Source: Burkholderia ubonensis (lineage in GTDB: Bacteria; Pseudomonadota; Gammaproteobacteria; Burkholderiales; Burkholderiaceae). From it: a stretch of 64,000 bases of DNA. Under the pieces are notes generated by a model. The model ran no database searches and had not been told where the DNA came from. It saw only the letters and a list, made by a program, of their open reading frames with translations. This document shows, piece by piece, positions 1 through 8,678 of the stretch. Numbering within the stretch: the stretch's first letter is position 1; each line of letters begins with the position of its first letter. The position numbers and the translations under genes are program-made. Where the stretch lies: positions 25,867-89,866 of the forward strand of contig NZ_CADFEB010000015.1 in assembly GCF_902833085.1 (NCBI RefSeq). Direction: 5' to 3'.

Positions 1-117
1 GCGCTGTATCCGGCCGCGCGGCCGGCGCCGGCGAAAACGCAGGCCGTGATGAAGATCCTGGAGGCGCAGCTGCGTCCGGCGTTCGCGACGGACGCGGCGC
101 GGTTGCGCGAAGCATGA
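1..117 (+). CDS. C-terminal end of a gene cut by the window edge, possibly LysR-type regulator
   Basis: An open frame enters from the window edge and ends with TGA at 115-117, giving 38 residues. The visible tail (ALYPAARPAPAKTQAVMKIL, then a short helix) resembles the last strand and helix of LysR-type effector domains, where a basic or proline-rich stretch precedes a final helix. No domain is complete enough to prove this. The next gene is convergent and starts 12 bases later, so the two stops face each other. The family call is an inference from a short tail and should be treated as weak. Confidence 0.4.
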   Translation, partial: ALYPAARPAPAKTQAVMKILEAQLRPAFATDAARLREA

Positions 118-129
118 GCGCGCGCCGCG

Positions 130-1365
130 TCACGCCCCCGCAGGGTTCCACCGGCGATACCGCTGCGTCAGCCTGCGCGTGCGGAGCTGGTCGAGCACGA
201 GGCTCAGGACCGCCGAGTAACGACGCGGCGGATGCCGTCCGGCGCCGATCGCGCGCAGGCTGCGCTTGACGAGCGCCATCGTGGCCAGGCCGGCGGCGCC
301 CTTGTCGCGCCAATCGACCTGCACGACGGGCGCGTCGATCGCCTGACCGTCGCGCCAGCGCTTCGGCAGGTCCGGGACGGACGCCAGCGCGGTCGCCATG
401 CCGACCACCGCGACGCCTTGCTCGAGCACCGCTTCCGCCACGGGCTGCCGGCGAATCCCGCCGGTCGTCATCACCGGCATCCGGGCGATCGCGGCGATGT
501 CGCGCGCGAACGTCAGGAAATAGGCTTCGCGCGCGAGCGTGCGGCCGTCCGCGGTGCGGCCCTGCATCGCCGGGCTTTCATAGCTGCCGCCGGACAGTTC
601 GACGAGATCGACGGGCAATGCGTTGAGCTGCAGCACGATCTGCTTCGCGTCGTCCTCGGAAAACCCGCCGCGCTGGAAGTCCGCGGAATTGAGCTTGACC
701 GCGACGCTGAACGCCGCGCCGACCCGCGCGCGCACCGCGCGCACGACCGACATCAGCAGCCGCGCGCGGTTTTCCGGCGAGCCGCCCCAGTCGTCCTGGC
801 GCCGGTTGGTCAGCGGCGACAGGAACTGCGAGATCAGGTAGCCGTGCGCCGCATGGATCTGCACGCCGTCGAATCCGGCCGCCTCGGCCGCCGCCGCGGT
901 GTCGGCAAAGCGCTCGATCACCTCGTGGATCTCGGCTTCGGTCATCTCGCGGGGCGTCGCGATCAGCTTGCTGTGCCGGCCGAGGTCGACCGGCACGGCG
1001 GACGGAGCCCAGCCGTCGCGGCCCATCGCCGCCAGCACCTGCCGCCCGGGGTGGTTGATCTGCATCCACACGCGCGCGCCGTGCCGGCGCGCGGCGGCTG
1101 CCCACGCGCGGAACGGCTCGAGCGGCGTGTTGCGTTCCAGCACGACGCCGCCCGGGCCGGTCAGCGCGCGCGCGTCGATCATCACGTTGCCGGTGATCAG
1201 CAGGCCTGCGCCGCCGGCGCCCCAAGCGGCATACAGGCGTCGCAGCGCTTCGCCGGGCAACTGGCCCGGGTCGGCCATGTTTTCCTCCATCGCGGCCTTC
1301 GCGATGCGGTTGGGCAGGGTGGCGCCGTTGGGCAGCGTCAGCGGGGCAAAGAGCGGTGTCGTCAT
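130..1365 (-). CDS. NADH:flavin oxidoreductase / old yellow enzyme family
   Basis: This 411-residue protein matches the single-domain FMN ene-reductases. It opens with the family start (LFAPLTLPNGATLPNRIAKA) and carries the QINHPGRQ strand near residue 105, the FMN/substrate-loop signature HAAHGYLISQFLSP near 170 and the TTGGIR phosphate-binding strand near 305. These enzymes reduce activated double bonds, nitro compounds or quinones with NAD(P)H in the cytoplasm. The size is normal for the xenobiotic-reductase branch that lacks a second domain. The gene is divergent from a MerR regulator, and a MerR-style promoter faces it, so induction by an electrophile is likely. The substrate cannot be read from the sequence. 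Confidence 0.93.
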   Translation of the reverse strand: MTTPLFAPLTLPNGATLPNRIAKAAMEENMADPGQLPGEALRRLYAAWGAGGAGLLITGNVMIDARALTGPGGVVLERNTPLEPFRAWAAAARRHGARVWMQINHPGRQVLAAMGRDGWAPSAVPVDLGRHSKLIATPREMTEAEIHEVIERFADTAAAAEAAGFDGVQIHAAHGYLISQFLSPLTNRRQDDWGGSPENRARLLMSVVRAVRARVGAAFSVAVKLNSADFQRGGFSEDDAKQIVLQLNALPVDLVELSGGSYESPAMQGRTADGRTLAREAYFLTFARDIAAIARMPVMTTGGIRRQPVAEAVLEQGVAVVGMATALASVPDLPKRWRDGQAIDAPVVQVDWRDKGAAGLATMALVKRSLRAIGAGRHPPRRYSAVLSLVLDQLRTRRLTQRYRRWNPAGA

Positions 1366-1397
1366 CGGAAGACCTGTTCGATAGGCTTGATGCGCCT

Positions 1398-1428
1398 ATA
1401 CTAAGTTTCAAGCCAACTTGAAGGTCAA
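1398..1428 (-). promoter_or_regulatory. MerR-type promoter and operator for the flavin oxidoreductase gene
   Basis: Read on the minus strand there is a -35 element TTGACC (1423-1428) and a -10 element TAGTAT (1398-1403) separated by exactly 19 bases. The spacer contains the perfect inverted repeat TTCAAG-TTGG-CTTGAA (1407-1422). A 19-bp spacer with a centred dyad is the hallmark of promoters untwisted by activated MerR proteins. It faces the oxidoreductase gene, and the MerR gene starts 8 bases beyond the -35 element on the other strand, so the same site probably also autoregulates the regulator. Confidence 0.65.
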
Positions 1429-1435
1429 GAGCGCT

Positions 1436-1912
1436 ATGAAGATCGGGGAATTGGCCGCACGGACCGGCATGACGACGTCCGCCATCCGCTTCTACGAGCA
1501 GAGCGGCCTGTTGCCGCCGGCCGGCCGCGGCGCGAACGGCTACCGGATCTACGACGAGGCCGCGGCGGAGCGGCTGCGGCAGATCCAGCTCGCGCAGCGG
1601 CTCGGTTTCTCGCTCGATGAAATGCGCGGCGTCGCCGAGGACATGGACGCGTTCGCGAAGGAGGGCCTGCTCGCGCGCATCGACGAGCGGTTGCGCGAGA
1701 TCGACGCGCTGCGCGTCAAGCTGGACTCGCAGCGCGGGGAGTTGCAGCAGATCCGCGACACGCTTCAGGCCGAATGGGAGGCGGGGCGGTGCCTCAAGGT
1801 GGACGCGCTGCAGGCGCAAGCGCCGGCGGCGGCCGCGACGGGCCGGCGCGCCCGGCGGGTCGCCCCTGCGCAGGATTTCGGCGGGCGCAGGAAAGCGGCC
1901 GGCAATCCGTAG
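1436..1912 (+). CDS. MerR family transcriptional regulator
   Basis: The protein has 158 residues. Its N-terminal winged helix-turn-helix is canonical (MKIGELAARTGMTTSAIRFY), followed by the QSGLLPP wing and the RLRQIQLAQRLGFSLDEM segment. A coiled-coil dimerisation helix follows at about residues 70-115, and the tail is short and Ala/Arg-rich. A single late cysteine (RCLKVDALQ) and no clustered metal ligands argue against a classic metal sensor. The ATG at 1436 is chosen over an upstream TTG because the DNA-binding domain begins there. It is divergent from the flavin oxidoreductase and very probably controls it through the adjacent 19-bp-spacer promoter. Confidence 0.93.
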   Translation: MKIGELAARTGMTTSAIRFYEQSGLLPPAGRGANGYRIYDEAAAERLRQIQLAQRLGFSLDEMRGVAEDMDAFAKEGLLARIDERLREIDALRVKLDSQRGELQQIRDTLQAEWEAGRCLKVDALQAQAPAAAATGRRARRVAPAQDFGGRRKAAGNP

Positions 1913-2043
1913 CGCGCCGCGCCCGGGCCGCGCGGCGTGAGCGGCCTGTTGCGACGCGCAAGTGAGCGATCGCTTCGGGCGAGCGAGCCGCGCGATGATG
2001 GTCGACGCGGCCCCTCTGTGCGTTCGGTTTGCGGCGGCGCGGG

Positions 2044-2568
2044 TCAGTCGTTCCGGTCGATCGCGTCGACGGCGCTTGCCAGCACCGCGCGCGCCTTGTC
2101 GCGCCGCCGCCGCGCGAGCCGCTCCGCGCCCGTCTGCCGTTCGTGCTCGCCGGCGATGAATGCCTGGATGTCGGGGAGCCTGCGGATCGTGCCGCGCGAG
2201 CCCCACTGGCCGTCCGGCATCTCCTTCGGAAAGACCCATACGCGCGGCGCGACATCCTCGTGCGTGCCGCCTTCGGCGCGCACGACGGCCGCGGTGATCT
2301 CCCTGACGAGCGTTTCCCGCGCGGCATCCGTGTATTGCCCCTCCGGCACCGTCGGCACGATCCGGTAGCGCGGCCGCGTCGACGGCACGCCGCCCACGTA
2401 TGTCGCGGCGGGGCGGTGCAGAAACAGCACGGATACGCTTTGCGCGTTCGCGTTGTCCGGCTCGAAGCCTTCGGCCCGCAGCAGGATGTCGGTCATCTCC
2501 TTGAGCAGGCGCGCCTCGGCTTCGGGCGTCAGCGCGTCCTGCGGAATCAGTGCGTCGATCATCGGCAT
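2044..2568 (-). CDS. tautomerase-superfamily protein
   Basis: The protein has 174 residues and begins Met-Pro (MPMIDALIPQ), so removal of Met would expose Pro1, the catalytic base of 4-oxalocrotonate tautomerase-type enzymes. Two related beta-alpha-beta halves can be seen. The first runs to SVSVLFLHRP with TYVGG after it; the second runs from YRIVPTVPEG through a long helix (ETLVREITAAVVRAEG) to RVWVFPKEMPDGQWGSRG. This suggests a fused dimer like the longer family members. A basic C-terminal helix (ERLARRRRDKAR) is an extra. It is divergent from the GlxA-type regulator, with about 100 bases between them. The substrate is unknown. Confidence 0.75.
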   Translation of the reverse strand: MPMIDALIPQDALTPEAEARLLKEMTDILLRAEGFEPDNANAQSVSVLFLHRPAATYVGGVPSTRPRYRIVPTVPEGQYTDAARETLVREITAAVVRAEGGTHEDVAPRVWVFPKEMPDGQWGSRGTIRRLPDIQAFIAGEHERQTGAERLARRRRDKARAVLASAVDAIDRND

Positions 2569-2670
2569 GTCGATCGTCCTTCGTCGGTGGTTGGGACGGG
2601 ACCATCATCGCGCTTGCGCCACGTTGCGGCGAGTGGCAGGATCGCCATTGTTCAAGGAAATTCAGACAGC

Positions 2671-3696
2671 ATGGCCATCGTCCGCATCTGGGTCTACGAC
2701 GGGATCCTGGCGTCCGGCGTCGCCGGCCCGATCGACGTGTTCAACGCCGCGAACAGCCTGGGCGCGAGCACGTCGTCGCCGAAACTCGTCTGGCGCGTCG
2801 AGTCGCTCGACGGCCAGCCCGTGCGCGCCGCCTCCGGGCAGGCCATCGCGGTGGACGGGCGCATCGACGCCCGCAAGCGCGCCGACGCGATCCTCGTGAC
2901 CGCGCCGTTCGTCGCCGACATGGACACGTTCCTCGCCCGCGACGACCGGGTGCGCGCGCTGTCGTCCGCGCTGCGCCGTCAGCATCAGGCCGGCGCGTTG
3001 CTCGCGTCGTATTGCACGGGCAGTTATCTGCTGGCCGAGGCCGGGCTGCTCGACGGCCGGATCGCGACGACTCACTGGGCGAGGGCGACGGATTTCCTGC
3101 GGCGCTACCCGAAGGTCGAACTGCGCGCGCATGAAGTCCTGACGGAGCAGGCCGGCATCGTGTGCAGCGGCGCGGTGACGTCCTATCTCAACCTGGCGCT
3201 GCGCGTCGTCGAACGGCTCGCCGATGCGCGGCTGGCGGCGCGCGTCGCGAAGCTGTTGCTGATCGACGTCAATCGCGCGTCGCAAGCGTCGTACGCGACG
3301 CTGCTCGACGACCACGGGCATACCGACCCGCTCGTCGCGCGCGCCCAGCGCCGGATGGAGGCGACGCTGCGGCAACGGTTCCGGCTGGCCGACCTCGCCG
3401 CCGAGCTGGCCGTGAGCGAGCGCACGCTCAACCGGCGTTTCCGGCAGGCGGTGGGCGATGCGCCGCTGGGGTATCTGCAGACGTTGCGCGTCGAGGTCGC
3501 CAAGCGCTTGCTGGAGGCGGGCAACGTCAGCCTCGACGCGATCGGCGAGCAGGTCGGCTATGGCGACCTGAGCACGTTCCGGCAGCTGTTCAAGCGCAAG
3601 ACGGGGCTGTCGCCGCGCGAGTACCAGCGCCGGTTCGCGCAATCGCTGGAGCCCGATGTGGAGGACGATTCCGTCGATCGTCCGGCGGGACGGTAA
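2671..3696 (+). CDS. GlxA-type transcriptional regulator (DJ-1/PfpI domain plus AraC DNA-binding domain)
   Basis: The protein has 341 residues. Residues 1-180 form a DJ-1/PfpI-like fold (MAIVRIWVYDGILASGVAGP; nucleophile-elbow strand LLASYCTGSYLLAEAGLLDG with its cysteine near 113; a THWARATDF segment). Residues about 225-330 form a two-helix-turn-helix AraC domain (LADLAAELAVSERTLNRRF and DAIGEQVGYGDLSTFRQLFK). The upstream open frame is longer, but homology begins only at the ATG at 2671. Proteins of this kind are usually activators that use the amidotransferase-like domain as a sensor. The divergent tautomerase-like gene is the obvious candidate target, which is an inference from position only. 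Confidence 0.93.
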   Translation: MAIVRIWVYDGILASGVAGPIDVFNAANSLGASTSSPKLVWRVESLDGQPVRAASGQAIAVDGRIDARKRADAILVTAPFVADMDTFLARDDRVRALSSALRRQHQAGALLASYCTGSYLLAEAGLLDGRIATTHWARATDFLRRYPKVELRAHEVLTEQAGIVCSGAVTSYLNLALRVVERLADARLAARVAKLLLIDVNRASQASYATLLDDHGHTDPLVARAQRRMEATLRQRFRLADLAAELAVSERTLNRRFRQAVGDAPLGYLQTLRVEVAKRLLEAGNVSLDAIGEQVGYGDLSTFRQLFKRKTGLSPREYQRRFAQSLEPDVEDDSVDRPAGR

Positions 3697-3702
3697 CGAA
3701 CT

Positions 3703-3915
3703 TCAACCGATCCCGAAGTCGTCGTTGCTGTCCGGAATCGAATTCAGCAACGATTCGAACCATCGCCAGCCGACGATGCCGAGCGCGAATGCGCCGGCTG
3801 CGGCGAATGCCGAGCGGACGGCACGGGAACGGGAACCGTTGCGCGGTTCCTTCCGCAATGATGCGGGCGACAGCGGGCCGGCGAACGCCGTTCGCCGCGA
3901 GCAGCAGGATTGCAT
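3703..3915 (-). CDS. small membrane protein, function unknown
   Basis: The frame encodes 70 residues. A GGAG motif lies 6 bases before the ATG on the minus strand. Residues 1-34 are basic and Ser/Arg-rich, residues about 35-53 form one hydrophobic segment (SAFAAAGAFALGIVGWRWF), and the tail is acidic (PDSNDDFGIG). This fits a single-span inner-membrane protein with a positive N-terminus. It lies between the GlxA-type regulator, which ends 6 bases away in the opposite direction, and the divergent AraC gene. No family is recognised. The ribosome binding site and the membrane segment support a real gene, but the short length leaves doubt. Confidence 0.5.
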   Translation of the reverse strand: MQSCCSRRTAFAGPLSPASLRKEPRNGSRSRAVRSAFAAAGAFALGIVGWRWFESLLNSIPDSNDDFGIG

Positions 3916-4116
3916 GGCGGTCTCCGGAAGGATCGAATGCCCCGATCGTAGCGAGCCGATCGCGAGCCCGCGCGCATGCAAGGATCGGCGCGAACAGAAA
4001 CGGATGATCGTTTTCGCGTCGACGCCCGCATTCGACGCGGCGCGGCCGACGGCAAGCGCGCCGGCCGAAACGGCGTCACAATGCGCATTCGATTCGCGAC
4101 TTGAGGTGAGGATGCG

Positions 4117-5040
4117 ATGAGCAATGCGATTCCGGCCGCGCACCCGGACCACAACGTGCCGGTCATCCTGCGTTCCAGCGCCGAACGCGGCTGGCAAGGC
4201 TTCGGCGCGGCGCTGCTGGGCATCCGCGCGGGCACCCACCGGATTCCGGCGGCCGACTACCACCGGGTCGGCGTGCACGTCGGCGCGCCCGTGCGCGCGC
4301 ACTGCGTGTGCGACGGGAGCCGGTCCGCGCGCATCCAGGCGCACGGCGACGCCGACGTGATCCCGGCCGGGCTGCCCGGCCAGTGGACCGACGACGGCGA
4401 CTGCCGGATCCTGCGCATTTCGATCAGCGACGCGTTCGCGCGCGCGACCTTCGACCAGCTCGAACTCAAGCCGTCGCAGGCGCAGATCCGCCGGCGCATG
4501 CAGGTGCGCGACCCGCGCCTGCAGCACATCGCGTGGGCGCTGGCCGCCGAGCTGGAAGCGGACGACGCATCGGACCCGCTCTACGCGGAAAGCCTGTGCA
4601 CGGCGCTGGTCGCGCGGCTCGTCGACGCCGCGCCGGCGTTTCGCGGCAGGCGGCGCGCGCTCGCGCCGAAGGCTGCCGCGCGCGTGATCGACTACATCGA
4701 GGGCAACCTCGAGCGGCGGCTGACGCTGACCGAACTCGCCGCGCTGGCGGCGATCAGCGTGCCGCATTTCAAGGTGCTGTTTCGCGAGACGCTCGGCATG
4801 CCCGTGCATCAGTACGTCGTGCAGCGCCGCGTCGAGCGCGCGAAGGCGCTGCTGCTCGAAGGCCGGCTCAGCATCAGCCAGATCGCGCTCGAAGCGGGAT
4901 TCGCGCACCAGAGCCACATGGCGAACTGGATGAACCGCCTGCTCGGCGCGACGCCGCGCGAGATCGCCCGCTCGGCGGCGGCGCAGGCCGTGACGCGCGC
5001 CGCCGGCAGCGTCCGGGACGATCAGCCCGCGCCGCACTGA
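4117..5040 (+). CDS. AraC family transcriptional regulator
   Basis: The protein has 307 residues, with an N-terminal cupin-like sensor region (about residues 1-150) that includes a candidate ligand strand HYHRVGVHVG-type segment. The C-terminal AraC domain lies at about 195-295 (LTLTELAALAAISVPHFKVL, the HQYVVQRRVERAKALL linker helix, and ISQIALEAGFAHQSHMANW). The ATG is preceded by a GAGG motif at 4103. The tail ends about 220 bases before a convergent exporter gene. Its nearest divergent neighbour is the small membrane protein. Target and inducer are not evident. Confidence 0.92.
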   Translation: MSNAIPAAHPDHNVPVILRSSAERGWQGFGAALLGIRAGTHRIPAADYHRVGVHVGAPVRAHCVCDGSRSARIQAHGDADVIPAGLPGQWTDDGDCRILRISISDAFARATFDQLELKPSQAQIRRRMQVRDPRLQHIAWALAAELEADDASDPLYAESLCTALVARLVDAAPAFRGRRRALAPKAAARVIDYIEGNLERRLTLTELAALAAISVPHFKVLFRETLGMPVHQYVVQRRVERAKALLLEGRLSISQIALEAGFAHQSHMANWMNRLLGATPREIARSAAAQAVTRAAGSVRDDQPAPH

Positions 5041-5260
5041 ATCCGCGTACGGGTCGCTGTCCGGCGCGTTGCCCTGCCGTCGGTCCGGGCCTCGAAACCG
5101 GCCGAGGGCATCGTCCGCGAGCCCCAGCGATGCCAGCCGGGCACCGGCAGGATCGAGCCGAGACTGCCGCCGAATTGATGGAAGGACGGGGCGAGGCCGA
5201 TCGCCGTCGATCGCGAGCCCCGCGGCCGCGAGCGCGAGGTCGCGCGGCCCGAGACACGCA

Positions 5261-6469
5261 TCAGCGCGCGAGCCCCTTCTGCACGTACCACGACAGCGGC
5301 AGCGTCAGCAGCAGGAGCGCCGCCAGCGCGATCAGCGCGGCGGGAACGCCGGCGACGTCGCCCAATCGCCCGAACACCACGGGCGCCAGCGCGCCGCCGC
5401 CGATGGTGCCCGTATAGAACAGCGCGAACGCCTGGTCGCGCCGGCCGGCGCCCGCCAGTTCCGGCACCACGCCGTACAGCACCGACGACGTGCCGTTCAG
5501 CGCGAGCCCGAGCAGCGGCAGCATCGCCATCATCGCGACGAGCGGCGCGAACACCGCGAAGAGGATCAGCAGCGACGTCGCGGATTCGGTCAGCCACACC
5601 GTCTTCATCATGCCGATGCGCGCGCCCAGATAGCCGCAGAGCAGCTTGCCGAATGCGCCGCCGACGAACAGCAGCGTCAGCGCGAGGCCGATGCCGGCGG
5701 TGCCGGCGCCCTTGCTCTTCAGCAGGAACGGCAGGAACGTGAGAAACCCCATGCGCACCGCGCTGTCGAGGGTGCCGGTGGCCAGCAGCGCCCGCAGGCC
5801 GGCGCGCGAGCCGGCGCTGGCCGCCGCGCCGGGCGCCGTCTTGCGGGCGGCACGTGCGGGGTGTTGCGACGGAATCAGCCATGCCATCAGCAGCGCCGAC
5901 ACCACGCCGAGCAGGCCGATCAGCGTCGCGCTGGTGCGCCAGGTCACGACCGTCAGCAGCAGGCCGATCAGCCCCGGAATCAGCGTCTTGCCGATGTCGC
6001 CCGAGAAGTTGTATTGCGACAGCGCCTCCTTGACGCCGCCGCCGGCCTCGTATGCATCGGTGACCATCGACGACGCGAGCGGGTGCTGGGTGCTCGCGCC
6101 GAGCCCGCCCAGCACGAGCGCGATCAGCAGCACCGCGAGCCCGCCGGCCTGGCCGGCGACCAGGTACGCGAGGCCGGCGAGCGCGGTGCCGCCGACCAGC
6201 AGGCGCTTGCGTCCCCAGCGGCCGGCCGCGCGGCTCGCGAGCAGCTGGAAGCCGGCCATCATGCCGGAATAGGCGCCGCGCAACAGGCCGACCTGCGCAT
6301 AGTTGATGCCGAATTGCGCCTGCCAGATCGGCAGCAGCACATAGATGACGTCCGTGAGCCCGTCGTGCACCGCGTGCGCGCCGCATGCGGCCCATAGCGA
6401 GCGGCGGCGCGTGGATGCGTCGCCCGCGTCAGGTGCGCCTAGAGAGTGGCCGTTGGTCAGTTCGCTCAT
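5261..6469 (-). CDS. MFS exporter of the fosmidomycin-resistance (Fsr) type
   Basis: This 402-residue protein has twelve hydrophobic segments in two blocks of six, separated by a basic loop at about residues 200-225. The first helix region (AACGAHAVHDGLTDVIYVLL then QAQFGINYAQVGLLRGAY) carries the His-Asp-Gly signature of Fsr-like major-facilitator exporters, and GRKRLLVGG near residue 85 is the loop-2/3 motif. These are proton-driven inner-membrane efflux pumps with variable substrates. The two neighbours, an AraC regulator downstream and an NmrA-like gene upstream, are on the opposite strand. The 220 bases after its stop hold no further gene that I can see. Confidence 0.9.
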   Translation of the reverse strand: MSELTNGHSLGAPDAGDASTRRRSLWAACGAHAVHDGLTDVIYVLLPIWQAQFGINYAQVGLLRGAYSGMMAGFQLLASRAAGRWGRKRLLVGGTALAGLAYLVAGQAGGLAVLLIALVLGGLGASTQHPLASSMVTDAYEAGGGVKEALSQYNFSGDIGKTLIPGLIGLLLTVVTWRTSATLIGLLGVVSALLMAWLIPSQHPARAARKTAPGAAASAGSRAGLRALLATGTLDSAVRMGFLTFLPFLLKSKGAGTAGIGLALTLLFVGGAFGKLLCGYLGARIGMMKTVWLTESATSLLILFAVFAPLVAMMAMLPLLGLALNGTSSVLYGVVPELAGAGRRDQAFALFYTGTIGGGALAPVVFGRLGDVAGVPAALIALAALLLLTLPLSWYVQKGLAR

Positions 6470-6654
6470 CGTTGTTTTTGTGCTGCGGGTCGGAAGCGGG
6501 TCATTTAATCAGAATGCAACGGGAATGAACAGCGAGCGGTTTTCTACTGCACGCCGACGCCGTCATCCATTCGTGCTCGTTTCATCCGCGCATGCGCGCC
6601 GGCGCGGCCGCGCGTGCCGATAATCGCCGCACATCCCCCCAACAGGAGCGAATC

Positions 6655-7539
6655 GTGTTCGTGATCTTCGGCGCATCAGGCAACGTCGGCCATGCCACCG
6701 CCACGGCGCTGCGCCACGCGGGCCATCCCGTGCGTGCGGTCGTGCGCGACGCGCGTCATCGCGAGCGGCTCGCGCGCATCGGCTGCGACGTCGTGCTCGC
6801 CGACCTGACCGACGAGCGATCGGTCGCCGCGACGCTCGACGGCGCGCACGGCGTGCAGATGCTGTGCCCGGTGCCCAACGCCGACGCAGACACCGCGGCG
6901 ACGATGCGGCGGATGATCGACGTCGCGGCCGCGGCGCTCGCCGCGAATCCGCCGCCGGTGCTGCTGGCGCTGTCGGACTACGGCGCGGAACTGGACATCG
7001 ACACCGGCATCACGAGCCTGTTCCATGAACTCGAGGAACGGATGAAGCCGATCGCCACGCGCCTGACGCTGCTGCGTTCCGCGGAGCACCTGCAGAACTG
7101 GGCGCGGGTCATGCCGGTCGCGCTGGCGACCGGCGTCCTGCCGAGCCTGCACCATCCGGTCGACAAGCTGTTTCCGGCCGTCTCAGCGCCGGACGTCGGC
7201 GCCGTCGCGGCGGAACTGCTGCTCGATGATCCGAGGGCCGGCGGACCGCGCGTCGTCAGCGTCGAAGGGCCGCGGCGCATCAGCGCGCGCGACGTCGCCG
7301 ATGCGCTCGGCCAGGCGGCCGGCCGGACGATCGTCGCGCGCGAACTGCCGCGCGACGCATGGGCCGCGACGCTGCTGCGCGCGGGCCTCAGTGAGCGTCA
7401 TGCGCGCCTGATCACCGATCTCTACGACGTGCACAACGCCGGGCTGATCGACGTCGAGCATGGCGCGACCGAACAGCGTTTCGGCGGGACCGAGCCGGGC
7501 GATGCGCTCGCGGCGCTGGCGGCCAGCGCCGCGCGCTGA
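6655..7539 (+). CDS. NmrA-like NAD(P)-binding protein / atypical short-chain dehydrogenase
   Basis: GTG start at 6655 with AGGAG at 6644-6648. Homology begins exactly there (MFVIFGASGNVGHATATALR), which rules out the longer upstream frame. The 294 residues contain the GASGNVG dinucleotide-binding loop, the VVLADLTDERSVAATLDG strand-turn typical of NmrA/QOR2 proteins, and a C-terminal substrate domain ending EPGDALAALAASAAR. No Tyr-x3-Lys catalytic pair is obvious, so a redox-sensing or quinone-reducing role is as likely as dehydrogenation. It stands alone between the exporter (divergent) and the desaturase (convergent). Confidence 0.88.
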   Translation: MFVIFGASGNVGHATATALRHAGHPVRAVVRDARHRERLARIGCDVVLADLTDERSVAATLDGAHGVQMLCPVPNADADTAATMRRMIDVAAAALAANPPPVLLALSDYGAELDIDTGITSLFHELEERMKPIATRLTLLRSAEHLQNWARVMPVALATGVLPSLHHPVDKLFPAVSAPDVGAVAAELLLDDPRAGGPRVVSVEGPRRISARDVADALGQAAGRTIVARELPRDAWAATLLRAGLSERHARLITDLYDVHNAGLIDVEHGATEQRFGGTEPGDALAALAASAAR

Positions 7540-7558
7540 GCGACGCGCACGAAGCCCG

Positions 7559-8581
7559 TCAGGTGCTGACCTGCGGATGTCCGTCGACGACCGCGATGCG
7601 CACGCCGCCGCCAGACAGCGACGCCGTGCCTTCCGGAAACGGATGCACCGGCGCATCGGTGGGCCGCCATGCATGGCGCGCCAGCAATGCCCGGTAGCCG
7701 CCGCGGATCACGAAGCCGCCGCACTTGTCCGCATACGCGTCGCGCCGCATCCGGTACGCGCGCGGCAGGTCGTACCACGGCAGCTTCGGCAGGTCGTGAT
7801 GCACGAGGTGGTAGTTGTTGTTCAGGTACAGGAGCCGCATTGCGAAGCCCGCCTCGTTGATCGCGATGCGCGCCTTCGGATCGCGGGCGGCGCGATGCTC
7901 GTACAGCGAGCGGATCATCGCGAGCGCGTGCGCGGGCCACGTGACCGCGAGCAGGTAGTACCACCACGGCACGCCGATCGAAAACTGCAGCCACGCGAGC
8001 AGCGCGACGACGCACGCGACGTGCGCGGTCCACATCGGCAGATAGCGCAGGTCGCCGCGCCGGAACGCCGCGAACGACGCGGCGAACATCGCGGCGACGC
8101 TCGCCGGCGGGCCGACCACGAGCCGCCCGACGAAGGTCTTGCGCGCGACCCACAGCGTGCGGCGCCAGCGCGGTAGCGCTGCCCATTGCCGGGGCGACAG
8201 GTAGTTCGTTTCCGGATCGACGCCGGGCACGGTGAGGTCTTCGTCGCGATGATGGTCGAGATGCGTGTCGCGATACAGCGTGTACGGATACCAGACCGAC
8301 AGCGGCGGATAGCCGAGCAGCTGGTTCACGCGCGCCGAGCGCGTCGGATGGCCGTGCAGCAGCTCATGCTGCAGTGACAGGTGCCACGCGCACAGCAGGA
8401 TCAGCGGCGGCGTTGCGGCGGCGAGCGGCAACGCGCCCGCGCGCACGAGCAGCAGTACGCCGAGCCAGCCGCCGTAGATGACGGCGATCAGAAGCCAGGT
8501 CGGCCATTCGGTGCGCGCGGTGAAACGGGCGTCGAGCGCCGCGATCGCGCGCGCATGATCGACGTCGAAGTATTCAGACAT
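7559..8581 (-). CDS. membrane fatty acid desaturase
   Basis: This 340-residue membrane protein has the three histidine clusters of di-iron desaturases: a first box HELLHGHPTR near residue 95, a second HLDHHRDE near 125 and a third YHLVHHDLP near 265. Hydrophobic stretches at about 28-75 and 190-225 would cross the inner membrane. The enzyme would insert a double bond into a fatty acyl chain or act on a related lipid, taking electrons from a carrier that is not encoded nearby. The PhnD-like gene is divergent, 97 bases away. The regiochemistry cannot be inferred. Confidence 0.9.
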   Translation of the reverse strand: MSEYFDVDHARAIAALDARFTARTEWPTWLLIAVIYGGWLGVLLLVRAGALPLAAATPPLILLCAWHLSLQHELLHGHPTRSARVNQLLGYPPLSVWYPYTLYRDTHLDHHRDEDLTVPGVDPETNYLSPRQWAALPRWRRTLWVARKTFVGRLVVGPPASVAAMFAASFAAFRRGDLRYLPMWTAHVACVVALLAWLQFSIGVPWWYYLLAVTWPAHALAMIRSLYEHRAARDPKARIAINEAGFAMRLLYLNNNYHLVHHDLPKLPWYDLPRAYRMRRDAYADKCGGFVIRGGYRALLARHAWRPTDAPVHPFPEGTASLSGGGVRIAVVDGHPQVST

Positions 8582-8678
8582 GCTTCACTTTAACCACGCG
8601 AAGCCGGCCGGCCAATCAATGGATTCGCATTTGCTTATCTCGAACGCCGGGACACGCGATCCTGCGTAGAATGCGCGC

